DNA of 28,930 nucleotides from CAZVEV01 sp964625865 (GTDB lineage Bacteria; Planctomycetota; Phycisphaerae; SM23-33). Shown here one piece after another: positions 1 through 7,132 of the stretch. The stretch covers positions 1-28,930 of the forward strand of contig CAZVEV010000045.1 in the NCBI GenBank assembly GCA_964625865.1, given 5' to 3'. The notes under the pieces were generated by a model. The model was not told the origin of the DNA and ran no database searches. It saw only the letters and a list, made by a program, of their open reading frames with translations. How positions within the stretch are numbered: the stretch's first letter is position 1; each line of letters begins with the position of its first letter. Both the position numbers and the translations under genes were made by a program.

Positions 1-150
1 CCGGGCTGTTGGCCGGGCTGCTGTCCCGGTTGTTGACCAGCCTGCTGTCCGGGCTGTTGCCCGGGTTGCTGACCCGGTTGCTGCCCGGGCTGTTGGCCGG
101 GCTGCTGGGCTGCTTGCTGATCAGGCTGCTGGCCCGGTTGCTGGCCGGCG
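1..150 (-). repeat. 12-bp coding tandem repeat (GQQP units)
   Basis: Degenerate 12-bp units read on the minus strand encode successive Gly-Gln-Gln-Pro tetrapeptides, with occasional variants such as DQQA and AGQQ. The run continues past the left edge, so its copy number is unknown. Synonymous changes between units (CAG/CAA, CCC/CCG, GGC/GGG) suggest that the protein repeat is under selection. It forms the tail of the three-TM envelope protein. Confidence 0.85.
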
Positions 151-2312
151 TTCTGCGGGTCCCGCTGGCCGGGCTGGATCGCATTGGGCGGGTCGTGCTG
201 CCCCTGCTGCGCGGCGTCGTGCGGGTCCTGCTTCGGAGCGTTGGGAGGGTCCTGCTGTCCCTGCTGTTGGGCGTCGGCGGGGTCCTGCTTGCCTTGCATC
301 GCGTCGGGATTCGCCCCCTGCTGGGCGTCGTCGGGCTTTGCGGCCGGGTCATTCTGCCCACCGACGGGCACATCCTCGCCCCCCCGGACGGGGTCTTCGG
401 CGCCGGGATCCTGCCCGTCGGGCTTACCCGCAGCGGGGCCGTCGGCCTCCTTGGCGGCGGCGGGGTCATCGGCTCCGGCGTCGGCGGCGGCGGGCTCGAC
501 GGCATCGGCCTCCAGGGCCTGCTCGAGGATATCCAGGTCCTTGGCGTCGTTGTGGGCCAGTTCCAGCAGTTCCTCGACGGCGGCATCGGCGGCGGCATCG
601 ACCATCGCGTCGGGATCCGGCGGCTGGTTCTCTCCGTCAGCGGCCACCTCGTTCACCTGCCCGTCGTCGGCCCCCTCGCCGCCGTTGTCCTCGTTGCCCT
701 CGTCGCCCTTGCCGGCGTCCGCGATCTGCTGGATGGGCGGTGCGATCAGCAGTTCGAAGCTTCTGCTATGGCCCTGCTGCCCGTCCAATGGCCTGAAATC
801 GCGTGCGGTGACGTGGCACAGGAGGCGTCGCCTTTCCGGCCCGAGGCGCCGGGCGGGCAGGGACAGCTCGAACAGCTTGCTCCGTACCCCGGGCTCTTTG
901 AACTCCTCCAGCGGAATCCGCCGCTCTTCCACGCCGTCGGTGACCACCAGGACCATGTCCCTGAGCCCGAAGTCATCGGTCGCCTCGCCCGCGAGGTTCA
1001 GCGAGTCGTTGGGCGCGAGCCTGACCAGCCCCACCGGTTCGATCAGGCGGACCTGCGGCTTGGTGTCCGCGAGCGTCTTGACGTCGTACCAGATCGACTC
1101 GTGCCGGACCAGCGGATGCACGCCGCGGTACTCGATGCGATACCGGTCAGCCCGTTCGATGCTGAATCGCGGAGCGGCCATCGTTCGCCCGGCCACGCTC
1201 AGCTTGATGTTGTCCTGCGGGGATTTGGCGAAAACCAGCCACGCGTTGTCGACCGGCAGGTTGGCCTCGGCGCGGATGGCCACCTGCGTGCCGGGGCTGT
1301 GGTCGTCGGCGGCCAGGCCCTCGATGTTCGGACTGCCCCCCGTCGTCCCCCGCCCGGTATATCGCGGCCAGGTCAGGCGAACGTCGGTAATCTTGAGCAT
1401 CGGCGCCGGCAGGACAATCAGGTCGCGCTGGACCTCGGCATCGCCGCAGCGGATGCGGAACCTGACGTCGCCGTCGGCCGCCGCCGCCGAGGGCCAGTGG
1501 GCCCGGAACGTCGCCGCCTCGCCCTCGACCGGGCCGTCAGCGCGGGCCATCGTCATCTGGTCCACGTCGCGCAGCCAGGTCCGCCCGCCGTCGCGCGAGA
1601 TGCTCAACACGGCGTCGCTCTCGCCGCTGCCGGTGATCTCCGCGCGGAAGTCGACGGCTTGTCCGGTCAGCACGACCGTGCCCGCCGGCGGGGCCACCTC
1701 GACGATCTGCGTCTTGCGCGGGGCCGCCACCGAGTCGTCACCCAGCGCGCGGACCACCGACGGCCAGATGCCTTTCTGCGCGACCAGGCAGTACCCCATG
1801 AACGAACCGACGGCGACGGCACACAGGATGCCGCTGAGCCTCAGCCGTCGCGTGGCCACCGAGGCCTCGACGTCGGCGTGAGCGACCTCTGAAGCCGCCC
1901 GCCGCTTAATCGCTTCCAGGGCGGCGGCCACCGTATGATCGTCCTTGCCCAACTGCACCGCGGCGGTCAGGTCGTTCCGGAATTCGGGGTTGGCCTTCTC
2001 GATCAGGCGCGTGACGTACAGGTCGTTGATACGCCTGGCCAGTGGCACGATCACCATCAGGGTCAGCAGGACGATCTCGCTGAGGATGAACCCCCATCGC
2101 AGGTAGAACCGGGAGACCGCGGGCAGGCCCCCGCCGATCAGGTGGTCGCCCAGGACGGCGCCCAGCAGGAACAGCCCGGCCACCGTGAGCATCAGCAGGA
2201 CCGCGCTGCCGATGCCGAGCATGCGGATTCGCCCCTTGGTGATGCGGATGGCATATTCGAGAAACAGGCCGCTCTTGGCGCCGCTGGGCCCGTCAATGGC
2301 GGGAATATCCAT
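1..2312 (-). CDS. Three-TM envelope protein with Gln/Gly/Pro repeat tail (DUF4175-like), partial
   Basis: The minus-strand frame is open from an ATG at 2312 to the left edge (770 codons), so the C-terminus is missing. Three hydrophobic segments lie at about residues 31-54, 70-91 and 157-177. Between TM2 and TM3 is a helical stretch (YVTRLIEKANPEFRNDL) of a kind I associate with planctomycete DUF4175-like proteins. A beta-rich, probably extracytoplasmic region follows (about 190-510), then an acidic Ala/Asp/Glu-rich linker and a Gln-rich tail ending in (QQPG)n. GAGGA lies about 12 nt before the ATG. From memory, such proteins accompany MoxR ATPase/DUF58/VWA genes in planctomycetes, but those neighbours would lie outside the window. 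A structural cell-envelope role is an inference. A plus-strand frame across 9-1892 is its low-complexity shadow. Confidence 0.75.
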   Translation of the reverse strand, partial: MDIPAIDGPSGAKSGLFLEYAIRITKGRIRMLGIGSAVLLMLTVAGLFLLGAVLGDHLIGGGLPAVSRFYLRWGFILSEIVLLTLMVIVPLARRINDLYVTRLIEKANPEFRNDLTAAVQLGKDDHTVAAALEAIKRRAASEVAHADVEASVATRRLRLSGILCAVAVGSFMGYCLVAQKGIWPSVVRALGDDSVAAPRKTQIVEVAPPAGTVVLTGQAVDFRAEITGSGESDAVLSISRDGGRTWLRDVDQMTMARADGPVEGEAATFRAHWPSAAAADGDVRFRIRCGDAEVQRDLIVLPAPMLKITDVRLTWPRYTGRGTTGGSPNIEGLAADDHSPGTQVAIRAEANLPVDNAWLVFAKSPQDNIKLSVAGRTMAAPRFSIERADRYRIEYRGVHPLVRHESIWYDVKTLADTKPQVRLIEPVGLVRLAPNDSLNLAGEATDDFGLRDMVLVVTDGVEERRIPLEEFKEPGVRSKLFELSLPARRLGPERRRLLCHVTARDFRPLDGQQGHSRSFELLIAPPIQQIADAGKGDEGNEDNGGEGADDGQVNEVAADGENQPPDPDAMVDAAADAAVEELLELAHNDAKDLDILEQALEADAVEPAAADAGADDPAAAKEADGPAAGKPDGQDPGAEDPVRGGEDVPVGGQNDPAAKPDDAQQGANPDAMQGKQDPADAQQQGQQDPPNAPKQDPHDAAQQGQHDPPNAIQPGQRDPQNAGQQPGQQPDQQAAQQPGQQPGQQPGQQPGQQPGQQAGQQPGQQPGQQP

Positions 2313-2503
2313 GGTCTGTTGTCCTCGAGTGCACACACTCCCCGTCACCCGGACGTCTGGGCAGTTCGGGCGCGCGGACTCACGTACACTGGATTGCCGT
2401 CACACTATTATACAAACCCGTGCGCACAAAAGCAGCGTGTGTTTACATCCATACTTCTGACGCGCGGGGCGCGCAGGAGTTCCCCCGCAATCGCGGATCG
2501 TCA

Positions 2504-2524
2504 ATCTAAGATCTAAGATCTGAA
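2504..2524. repeat. 7-bp tandem repeat (ATCTAAG)2 plus variant
   Basis: Two exact copies of ATCTAAG and a third variant, ATCTGAA, lie head to tail. They end 6 bp before the stop of the minus-strand radical SAM gene, so they are in its immediate 3' flank. The reverse complement gives CTTAGAT/TTCAGAT, which resembles the heptads at 9554-9595. Confidence 0.6.
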
Positions 2525-2530
2525 ATCGCT

Positions 2531-4249
2531 TCATCCCAGCCCGTGTCGTGTGGGCGTCAGGCGGAACTGGTCGGCGGCTGTCTCGGCCTGGTCGACTATC
2601 GCGACCCCCGCGTCGACGAGGTCCGACCAGTGGGCCTGGTTGAACACGCAGCCGGGGTCCCCGGCGTGAAGTTGGCCGAAGTAGGCGTCGGCCCGCGCGC
2701 GACAGCCGCCGCAGTAGTTCTTGAACGCGCAGACCTCGCAGTGGTGCAGGCGGCGGTCGCGGTCGTTCAGCACGTCCCAGAAGACGCTGTTGCGGAAGAT
2801 GTCGATGAACGGGGCCTCGCGCACGTTGCCCATCACGCGATGAGGCAGGTAGACGCAGGGCGTCACGTTGCCGTTCGGCTCGACGCAGACGTATGTCCGT
2901 CCGGCCCCGCAGCCGCCGAGGTACTTGGCCACCACGCGGGCCTTGACGCCGCTGCCGGCCCCCGCGTGGCTGCAGGCGGCCCGCCCGGTCTCCAGCGCCG
3001 CCCCGGCCAGGCAGACCCGCCCGAGTTGCGGGGCCGTCGAGATCACCCCCATGCCGCCTTCCTGCATCTTGGCGTTCAGGACGGCCAGCAGGTCCTCACG
3101 CTGGGCGGGCGTGATATCGCCCGACACCATCTTGAGCCCGCGCCCGACGGGGATGAAGTTGAAGTGCGCAAAGCACGATGCGCCGAGGTCTTCGGCGAAG
3201 GCGAGCATGTCGCGCACCTCGCCCACGTTGCCCTGGTGAACGCACATCGCAATGCCGAGCCGCAGCCCCTCGGTGGCCGTCACGTTCCTGGCGCCGGCCA
3301 CCGCACGATCCCACATGCCCGCAACCCCGCGAAACGCGTCATGGCGGGCCGGGTCCACCGAGTCCAGCGAGATCTCGACGTACCGCAGCCCCGCGGCGCG
3401 AAGCTCCGCCGCCCGGTCGCGCGTCATCGTCGTGCCATTCGTCGCGATCGTCGTGTGCATGCCATAGCTCTTGGCGCGCTGCAGAACGGGCACGAGGTCG
3501 GTGTGGAGCGTCGGCTCGCCGCCTGACAGGGCGAGCATGGGCATGTGGGCGCGGCCCATCTGGTCGACCAGGTCGAGCTTCTCGGCGCGGGTCAGTTCGT
3601 CGGCCAGCGCGCCGTGTTCGGAGTCCTGGTAGCAGTGCTTGCACTCGAGGTTGCAGCGGTTGGTGAAGTTCCAGACTGCAAACAGCGGTGCGACGAACTT
3701 CTGGGGCACGGTCAGGCCGAACTCGGCCAGCGAACGGGCGACGATCACGATCCCGCGCACGGTGGGCCCGTGACCGGCCAGCCGCTTGCGGAAGGTCGCC
3801 ACGTCCGTATCGCCCCGCATGCGATCGATGAAGCAGTGCAGCGGGAAGTACTTCAGCCTCTGGGCGAACGGGGCGTCGGGGTTGCGGTAGCTGGTGATGA
3901 TGCGTTCGAGGGCGGTCGTCCCGTCGGGGCCGTTTACGCTGAGGCGCCTGAGCAGCCAGCGGAACGGGCGCTTGTCCAGCCAGTCCTCAAGCGGATGGTG
4001 GTAGTCGATCCGAAGCTCGCGGCGCGTCACGTGGTCCTGCAGCGGCCCCGAGGCGCGAACGTAGCGCCCGGAACTGACGGCCCCGTCGCTGGTCCGGTCG
4101 GGGGTCTTGTCGGCATCGGGCGAGGGCGGGAACTCGTGGCGATACTCCTTGCCGATCGCCGCCGCCGTCGAATGGTCAGCCGGCGCGGTGTAGGACGCGT
4201 CGGCAGGCGAGGGATTGTCGGATTCACTACGGGTCATGTTTGCACACAT
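2531..4249 (-). CDS. Radical SAM/SPASM domain protein
   Basis: The radical SAM core begins with CNLECKHC (Cys199, Cys203, Cys206; CxxxCxxC), which binds the 4Fe-4S cluster that cleaves S-adenosylmethionine. SGGEP (242-246) and TIATNG follow. A C-terminal SPASM-type region carries eight cysteines (447, 455, 465, 504, 507, 513, 516, 534), including CEVCAFKNYCGGC, which would hold auxiliary clusters. The first ~165 residues are not a domain I recognise. SPASM proteins often modify peptides or cofactors (PqqE, AhbD and NirJ types); no precursor peptide or cofactor gene is visible nearby, so the substrate is unknown. Possible starts are GTG 4255, ATG 4249 and ATG 4237, none with a clear ribosome binding site. 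ATG 4249 (572 aa) was chosen arbitrarily between close alternatives. Confidence 0.85.
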   Translation of the reverse strand: MCANMTRSESDNPSPADASYTAPADHSTAAAIGKEYRHEFPPSPDADKTPDRTSDGAVSSGRYVRASGPLQDHVTRRELRIDYHHPLEDWLDKRPFRWLLRRLSVNGPDGTTALERIITSYRNPDAPFAQRLKYFPLHCFIDRMRGDTDVATFRKRLAGHGPTVRGIVIVARSLAEFGLTVPQKFVAPLFAVWNFTNRCNLECKHCYQDSEHGALADELTRAEKLDLVDQMGRAHMPMLALSGGEPTLHTDLVPVLQRAKSYGMHTTIATNGTTMTRDRAAELRAAGLRYVEISLDSVDPARHDAFRGVAGMWDRAVAGARNVTATEGLRLGIAMCVHQGNVGEVRDMLAFAEDLGASCFAHFNFIPVGRGLKMVSGDITPAQREDLLAVLNAKMQEGGMGVISTAPQLGRVCLAGAALETGRAACSHAGAGSGVKARVVAKYLGGCGAGRTYVCVEPNGNVTPCVYLPHRVMGNVREAPFIDIFRNSVFWDVLNDRDRRLHHCEVCAFKNYCGGCRARADAYFGQLHAGDPGCVFNQAHWSDLVDAGVAIVDQAETAADQFRLTPTRHGLG

Positions 4250-4269
4250 GGGCACGAAGTCGTCCCGAC

Positions 4270-4298
4270 ACGATAGGCCCGGTGAGTGCGGCGTTCAA
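4270..4298 (-). promoter_or_regulatory. Possible weak sigma70-type promoter for the radical SAM gene
   Basis: On the minus strand TTGAAC (4293-4298) and TATCGT (4270-4275) are separated by 17 bp. Each box matches the consensus at four of six positions. Transcription would start near 4263, leaving a leader of only some 15-25 nt before the ATG candidates. This could be chance. Confidence 0.25.
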
Positions 4299-4311
4299 GA
4301 GCGAATCCGGT

Positions 4312-4454
4312 GCCGGGTGCCACCCTCAACCGTAACGAAGTGAAGGTTGTGGGTGCTTCTGGTTGCGGAGGGACCCGAGTTGCTGAAGGTAGCCTCTCGT
4401 GTCACACCCACAAGCTTCGTCCCTTCGGGCCTCCGCTTGAGGGTGGCACCCGGC
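4312..4454. repeat. Nested inverted-repeat element (mirror-image hairpin pair)
   Basis: Outer arms at 4312-4329 and 4437-4454 are perfect 18-bp inverted repeats (GCCGGGTGCCACCCTCAA and its complement). Inside are two hairpins: ACCCTCAACC (4322-4331) pairs with GGTTGTGGGT (4345-4354), and ACCCACAAGC (4406-4415) pairs with GCTTGAGGGT (4435-4444), each 9 of 10. It fills the spacer between the radical SAM and prepilin genes, where I see no gene. Its folding plan matches the elements at 9343, 22861 and 27964. Confidence 0.7.
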
Positions 4455-4546
4455 GTCAAACCACGACACCACGCGTTGAAGGACAAAGCCCGCGCAGACG
4501 GTAAGACACCTCATGACATGGAGATGCACTCGCCCTCCGGCGCGTA

Positions 4547-5305
4547 TCAGTGTCCGTTGGCCGTGCCGGGATTACACCAGAGCCGGGTCCTGGAGCCGAT
4601 GTTCATGGAGTAGTAGTCGTCCAAGAGCAGCCATTCGGCATGCCCGTCGGCACAGACGGTGTTGCCGCGGTACAGGTGTCGATTCGTAATGCCTTCCCAC
4701 GGGTAGTTGGACCCGTCGTGCCACCAGCCCTTCTGTCCGGTCGTCTCGTCAGCCTCCCAGATGATGATGTCGTTGGCGTCGAAGTCCGTAAACCTGTACG
4801 TGTCCCAGTACTTGACCCCGGACGAGGGATGCCATTGGCACGCCTCGGAGGTCGTGATCAGCGCCCGCCTGCCGTACCCGCAGACCGACCCGTTCATGCA
4901 GTAGCTGGTGATCATCCGCGAGTTGTTCGGGCGGTGGTAGACCGGCGGCTCGACCTTGTCGTCCGGACACCGATACGACTCGTACGAGTTCTGGAACGGC
5001 CACAACTGCCCCGTCTCCAGGTGCCACAACTCATCCATTTTCAGATCGCTGTACAGCCACCCACGCGAGTGCGACCGCCGCCAGTTGGGCCCGGGCAGGT
5101 GCCGCTTGTTCTCCGAGGCATAGGACATCTGAGAGACGCCCACCTGGTTCATCCGCTTGGCACACATCATCATCTTGGCGTAGAGCTTGATCTGGCCCAT
5201 GGTGGGGGCAAAGATGGCCAGCAGGAGGGCGATAATGGCGATGACCACGAGCAGTTCGATAAGCGTGAACCCCTTTGACGACGACGGCGCTTCATGCGTT
5301 TTCAT
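4547..5305 (-). CDS. Type II secretion-like prepilin with H-X9-DG motif
   Basis: The N-terminus is a class III signal: a short polar leader ends in KG (residues 11-12), followed by FTLIELLVVIAIIALLLAIF. Prepilin peptidase would cut after Gly12 and methylate Phe13. The C-terminal part contains His210, nine residues, then Asp220-Gly221, the H-X9-DG motif of a large prepilin-like family abundant in planctomycetes and Lentisphaerae. At 252 aa the size is normal. AGGTGA precedes the ATG by about 8 nt. Such proteins often occur in many copies per genome away from the secretion machinery, and no pilus or secretion gene is next to it here. The function of the family is not established; a surface or pseudopilus-like role is inferred. 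Confidence 0.9.
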   Translation of the reverse strand: MKTHEAPSSSKGFTLIELLVVIAIIALLLAIFAPTMGQIKLYAKMMMCAKRMNQVGVSQMSYASENKRHLPGPNWRRSHSRGWLYSDLKMDELWHLETGQLWPFQNSYESYRCPDDKVEPPVYHRPNNSRMITSYCMNGSVCGYGRRALITTSEACQWHPSSGVKYWDTYRFTDFDANDIIIWEADETTGQKGWWHDGSNYPWEGITNRHLYRGNTVCADGHAEWLLLDDYYSMNIGSRTRLWCNPGTANGH

Positions 5306-5431
5306 GGCTCACCTGATCGAGGTTTCCTGCGGCTAGGCCGGGGGGAACAGATCGGCGTCTCACCGGCGGCGATACCGCCACCGTCGCCGGCAGGCGCGGC
5401 CTTGCCTTACAACACACGTCTTGACACGTCC

Positions 5432-5459
5432 ATTATATAGTATTCGGCAACCGGGACAA
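5432..5459 (-). promoter_or_regulatory. Sigma70-type promoter of the H-X9-DG prepilin gene
   Basis: On the minus strand TTGTCC (5454-5459) and a perfect TATAAT (5432-5437) are 16 bp apart. The AT-rich box stands out in a GC-rich spacer. Transcription would start near 5425 and leave a leader of about 120 nt. Confidence 0.55.
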
Positions 5460-5641
5460 CCCGTCTATCAGGTTTTTCCCGTACGGATGCCACGCAGGGC
5501 TCGGTTGGGCGCCGTGGTTTGCGCAGCGGCGCGGGGCATGTCCCTCGGCAAGCCCCCTGGCACGCACGAGGGAGCGGCCTGAGCGACGATCTGTCTGCCG
5601 ACGGGGTAAGGGGCGCCTTTGGACGCGGCATGCGGCTACGA

Positions 5642-5664
5642 GGCGGCCAAACGCCTTGGCCGCC
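5642..5664. repeat. Perfect hairpin, 9-bp stem
   Basis: GGCGGCCAA (5642-5650) and TTGGCCGCC (5656-5664) form a perfect 9-bp stem with a 5-nt loop. It lies 18 bp upstream of the -35 box of the CNNM/CBS promoter. There is no U-tract, so a terminator is only one possibility; an operator or another palindromic repeat are others. Confidence 0.5.
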
Positions 5665-5682
5665 TTCGCACCCAAGCTGACG

Positions 5683-5711
5683 TTGACGAACGGGCGCGCG
5701 GGGACTATACT
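5683..5711 (+). promoter_or_regulatory. Sigma70-type promoter of the CNNM/CBS-greA operon
   Basis: TTGACG (5683-5688) and TATACT (5706-5711) are separated by exactly 17 bp, each with five of six consensus bases. Transcription would start near 5718, giving a leader of about 110 nt before the GTG at 5828. Confidence 0.6.
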
Positions 5712-5827
5712 GCTCTCGACGTGCCGCTGGCGGATATTGCGGAGGGCAGTCGAGCGTTCCGGGCGCCCCCCCGTACGGCCCGCACAGCGAGAGATGCGGA
5801 ACGCCTTTTGCGGAGACCGATCAGACC

Positions 5828-7087
5828 GTGATACCCACGCTATGGGTCGTGTTGACAGCGACGGCCCTGTCAGGCTTTTTTGCACTGGCCACCTGTGCCC
5901 TGCGAGCGTTCGGGCGCGTCGGGCTCGAGGAGGCCTTCTCCGGACCCAGGGGCCCCAAACGACTCCAGACCCTCGCTGCGCACCTGAAGGCCCTGCGACT
6001 GACGATGGCCTTCTGCCGTGCGGTGGCCAACCTCGTGCTCGTGGTCTCGCTGGTCTATCTCTTCGCCGAGCCGACCGGCGGCTTCACGCGTGCGTTGGCG
6101 GCGATGGGGGCGGCGGCGGCCGTGATCGCCATCTTCGGCGTGGCCATTCCGCAGGCCTGGGCCTCCTACGCCGGGGAGAGGGTCCTCTCACGCACGTTCC
6201 CGATACTGATGGCCGTCCGGTATGTCCTTTACCCCATCACGGCCCTGATGAGCGCATTCGACCTGCCGGTGAGGCGACTGTCCGGTGTCAGCGACTCCGA
6301 GAGGGACCAGGCCGAGCAGGCCAAGCAGGAGATCCTCCAGGTCGTCTCGGAAGGCCACGCCGAAGGCGCCGTCGACGACGAAGAGATCCAGATGATCGAG
6401 TCGGTGATGGAGCTTGGCGATACCCGGGCGGCAGAGATCATGACGCCGCGGACCGATATCTTCGCCCTGGCCGTCGACACGCCGTGGCAGCAGACCTGCG
6501 AGAAGGTCATCGACGCCGGCCATACTCGCGTGCCCGTCTACGACGGGGACATCGACAACATCATCGGCATCCTCTATGCCAAGGACCTGCTCGCCCAGGG
6601 CGTTCGAGGCCAGTCGCAGGACCTCCGCGAGATCGTCAGGATCCCCTACTTCGTCCCCGAGACCAAGCCGCTGGACGACCTGCTTCGCCAGTTCAAGAGC
6701 CGCAAGGTTCACCTGGCCGTCGCGCTGGACGAGTACGGAGGGACGGCGGGCATTGTGACCATCGAAGACGTGCTCGAGGAGATTGTCGGTGACATTGCCG
6801 ACGAATACGACCAGGTCGCCCCGGCCCTGGTCGAGAGGGTAAGCGACACGGCCATCGAGGCCGACGGGCGGCTGCATATCGATGACCTGAACGACACGCT
6901 GGGCCTCCACGTGCCGGAAGATGAAGACTACGACACCCTCGCCGGGCTGGTGTTTGCCGAACTGGGCTACATCCCCACCGCGGGGGAGACCCTCATCGCT
7001 CACGGCGCGCGGTTTACCGTCCTGGACGCCGATGAACGAAAACTGACCCGCCTCCGCGTGGAGTTGCTCCCCGATGAAGACCCGTAG
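5828..7087 (+). CDS. CNNM/CBS/CorC_HlyC family membrane protein with divergent membrane domain
   Basis: Domains in order: a DUF21/CNNM membrane region (about 1-150), a CBS pair (about 200-325, with MTPRTDIFAL and EYGGTAGIVTIEDVLEEIVG), and a C-terminal CorC/HlyC domain (about 335-415, with DTLAGLVFAELGYIPTAGE). The family includes Mg2+/Co2+ efflux-type proteins and GldE-like proteins, with CBS domains binding adenine nucleotides. The CBS and C-terminal parts are typical. The membrane part is unusual: the family GExxPK motif reads GVAIPQ (104-109), and the usual FFxxxE reads FFALAT (17-22). Transport activity is therefore uncertain. The GTG start has GGAG about 12 nt upstream; no better in-frame start is seen. 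The downstream greA fusion begins 45 bp later and is probably co-transcribed. Confidence 0.88.
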   Translation: MIPTLWVVLTATALSGFFALATCALRAFGRVGLEEAFSGPRGPKRLQTLAAHLKALRLTMAFCRAVANLVLVVSLVYLFAEPTGGFTRALAAMGAAAAVIAIFGVAIPQAWASYAGERVLSRTFPILMAVRYVLYPITALMSAFDLPVRRLSGVSDSERDQAEQAKQEILQVVSEGHAEGAVDDEEIQMIESVMELGDTRAAEIMTPRTDIFALAVDTPWQQTCEKVIDAGHTRVPVYDGDIDNIIGILYAKDLLAQGVRGQSQDLREIVRIPYFVPETKPLDDLLRQFKSRKVHLAVALDEYGGTAGIVTIEDVLEEIVGDIADEYDQVAPALVERVSDTAIEADGRLHIDDLNDTLGLHVPEDEDYDTLAGLVFAELGYIPTAGETLIAHGARFTVLDADERKLTRLRVELLPDEDP

Positions 7088-7132
7088 CCCGCGCGTGGGC
7101 GGACTGGACGCGATAGATCACAGAGGACCTGA

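Larger units (their letters stand above)
5306..5827. other. Divergent intergenic region with two promoters and structured leaders
   Basis: This 522-bp spacer separates the prepilin (-) from the CNNM/CBS gene (+). It holds one promoter on each strand and a perfect hairpin at 5642-5664. The prepilin leader (about 5306-5425) is rich in GC stems such as GGCG/CGCC. I compared it by eye with the c-di-GMP-I riboswitch and did not find its conserved core, so no riboswitch is called. Short open frames here (for example 5407-5631 and 5433-5885, minus strand) are rich in Arg/Pro and look non-coding. Confidence 0.5.

Noticed and set aside
1..170. Possible CRISPR or satellite array
   Set aside because: The period is 12 bp, in frame, and encodes GQQP units; there are no spacers.
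9..1892. Long plus-strand frame rich in Leu/Gly/Arg
   Set aside because: It is the antisense shadow of the (QQPG)n envelope protein. The minus-strand frame has TM segments, a ribosome binding site and sensible composition; this one is pure low complexity.
4312..4454. Insertion sequence with terminal inverted repeats
   Set aside because: The inverted repeats enclose no transposase frame and the element is only 143 bp; at most it is non-autonomous. I see no target-site duplication.
5306..5425. c-di-GMP-I riboswitch
   Set aside because: The conserved GGGACGCAAAGCC-type core is not present; only generic GC stems are seen.
5433..5885. Minus-strand frame in the divergent spacer
   Set aside because: It crosses both promoters, is Arg/Pro-rich, and has no ribosome binding site or known motif.
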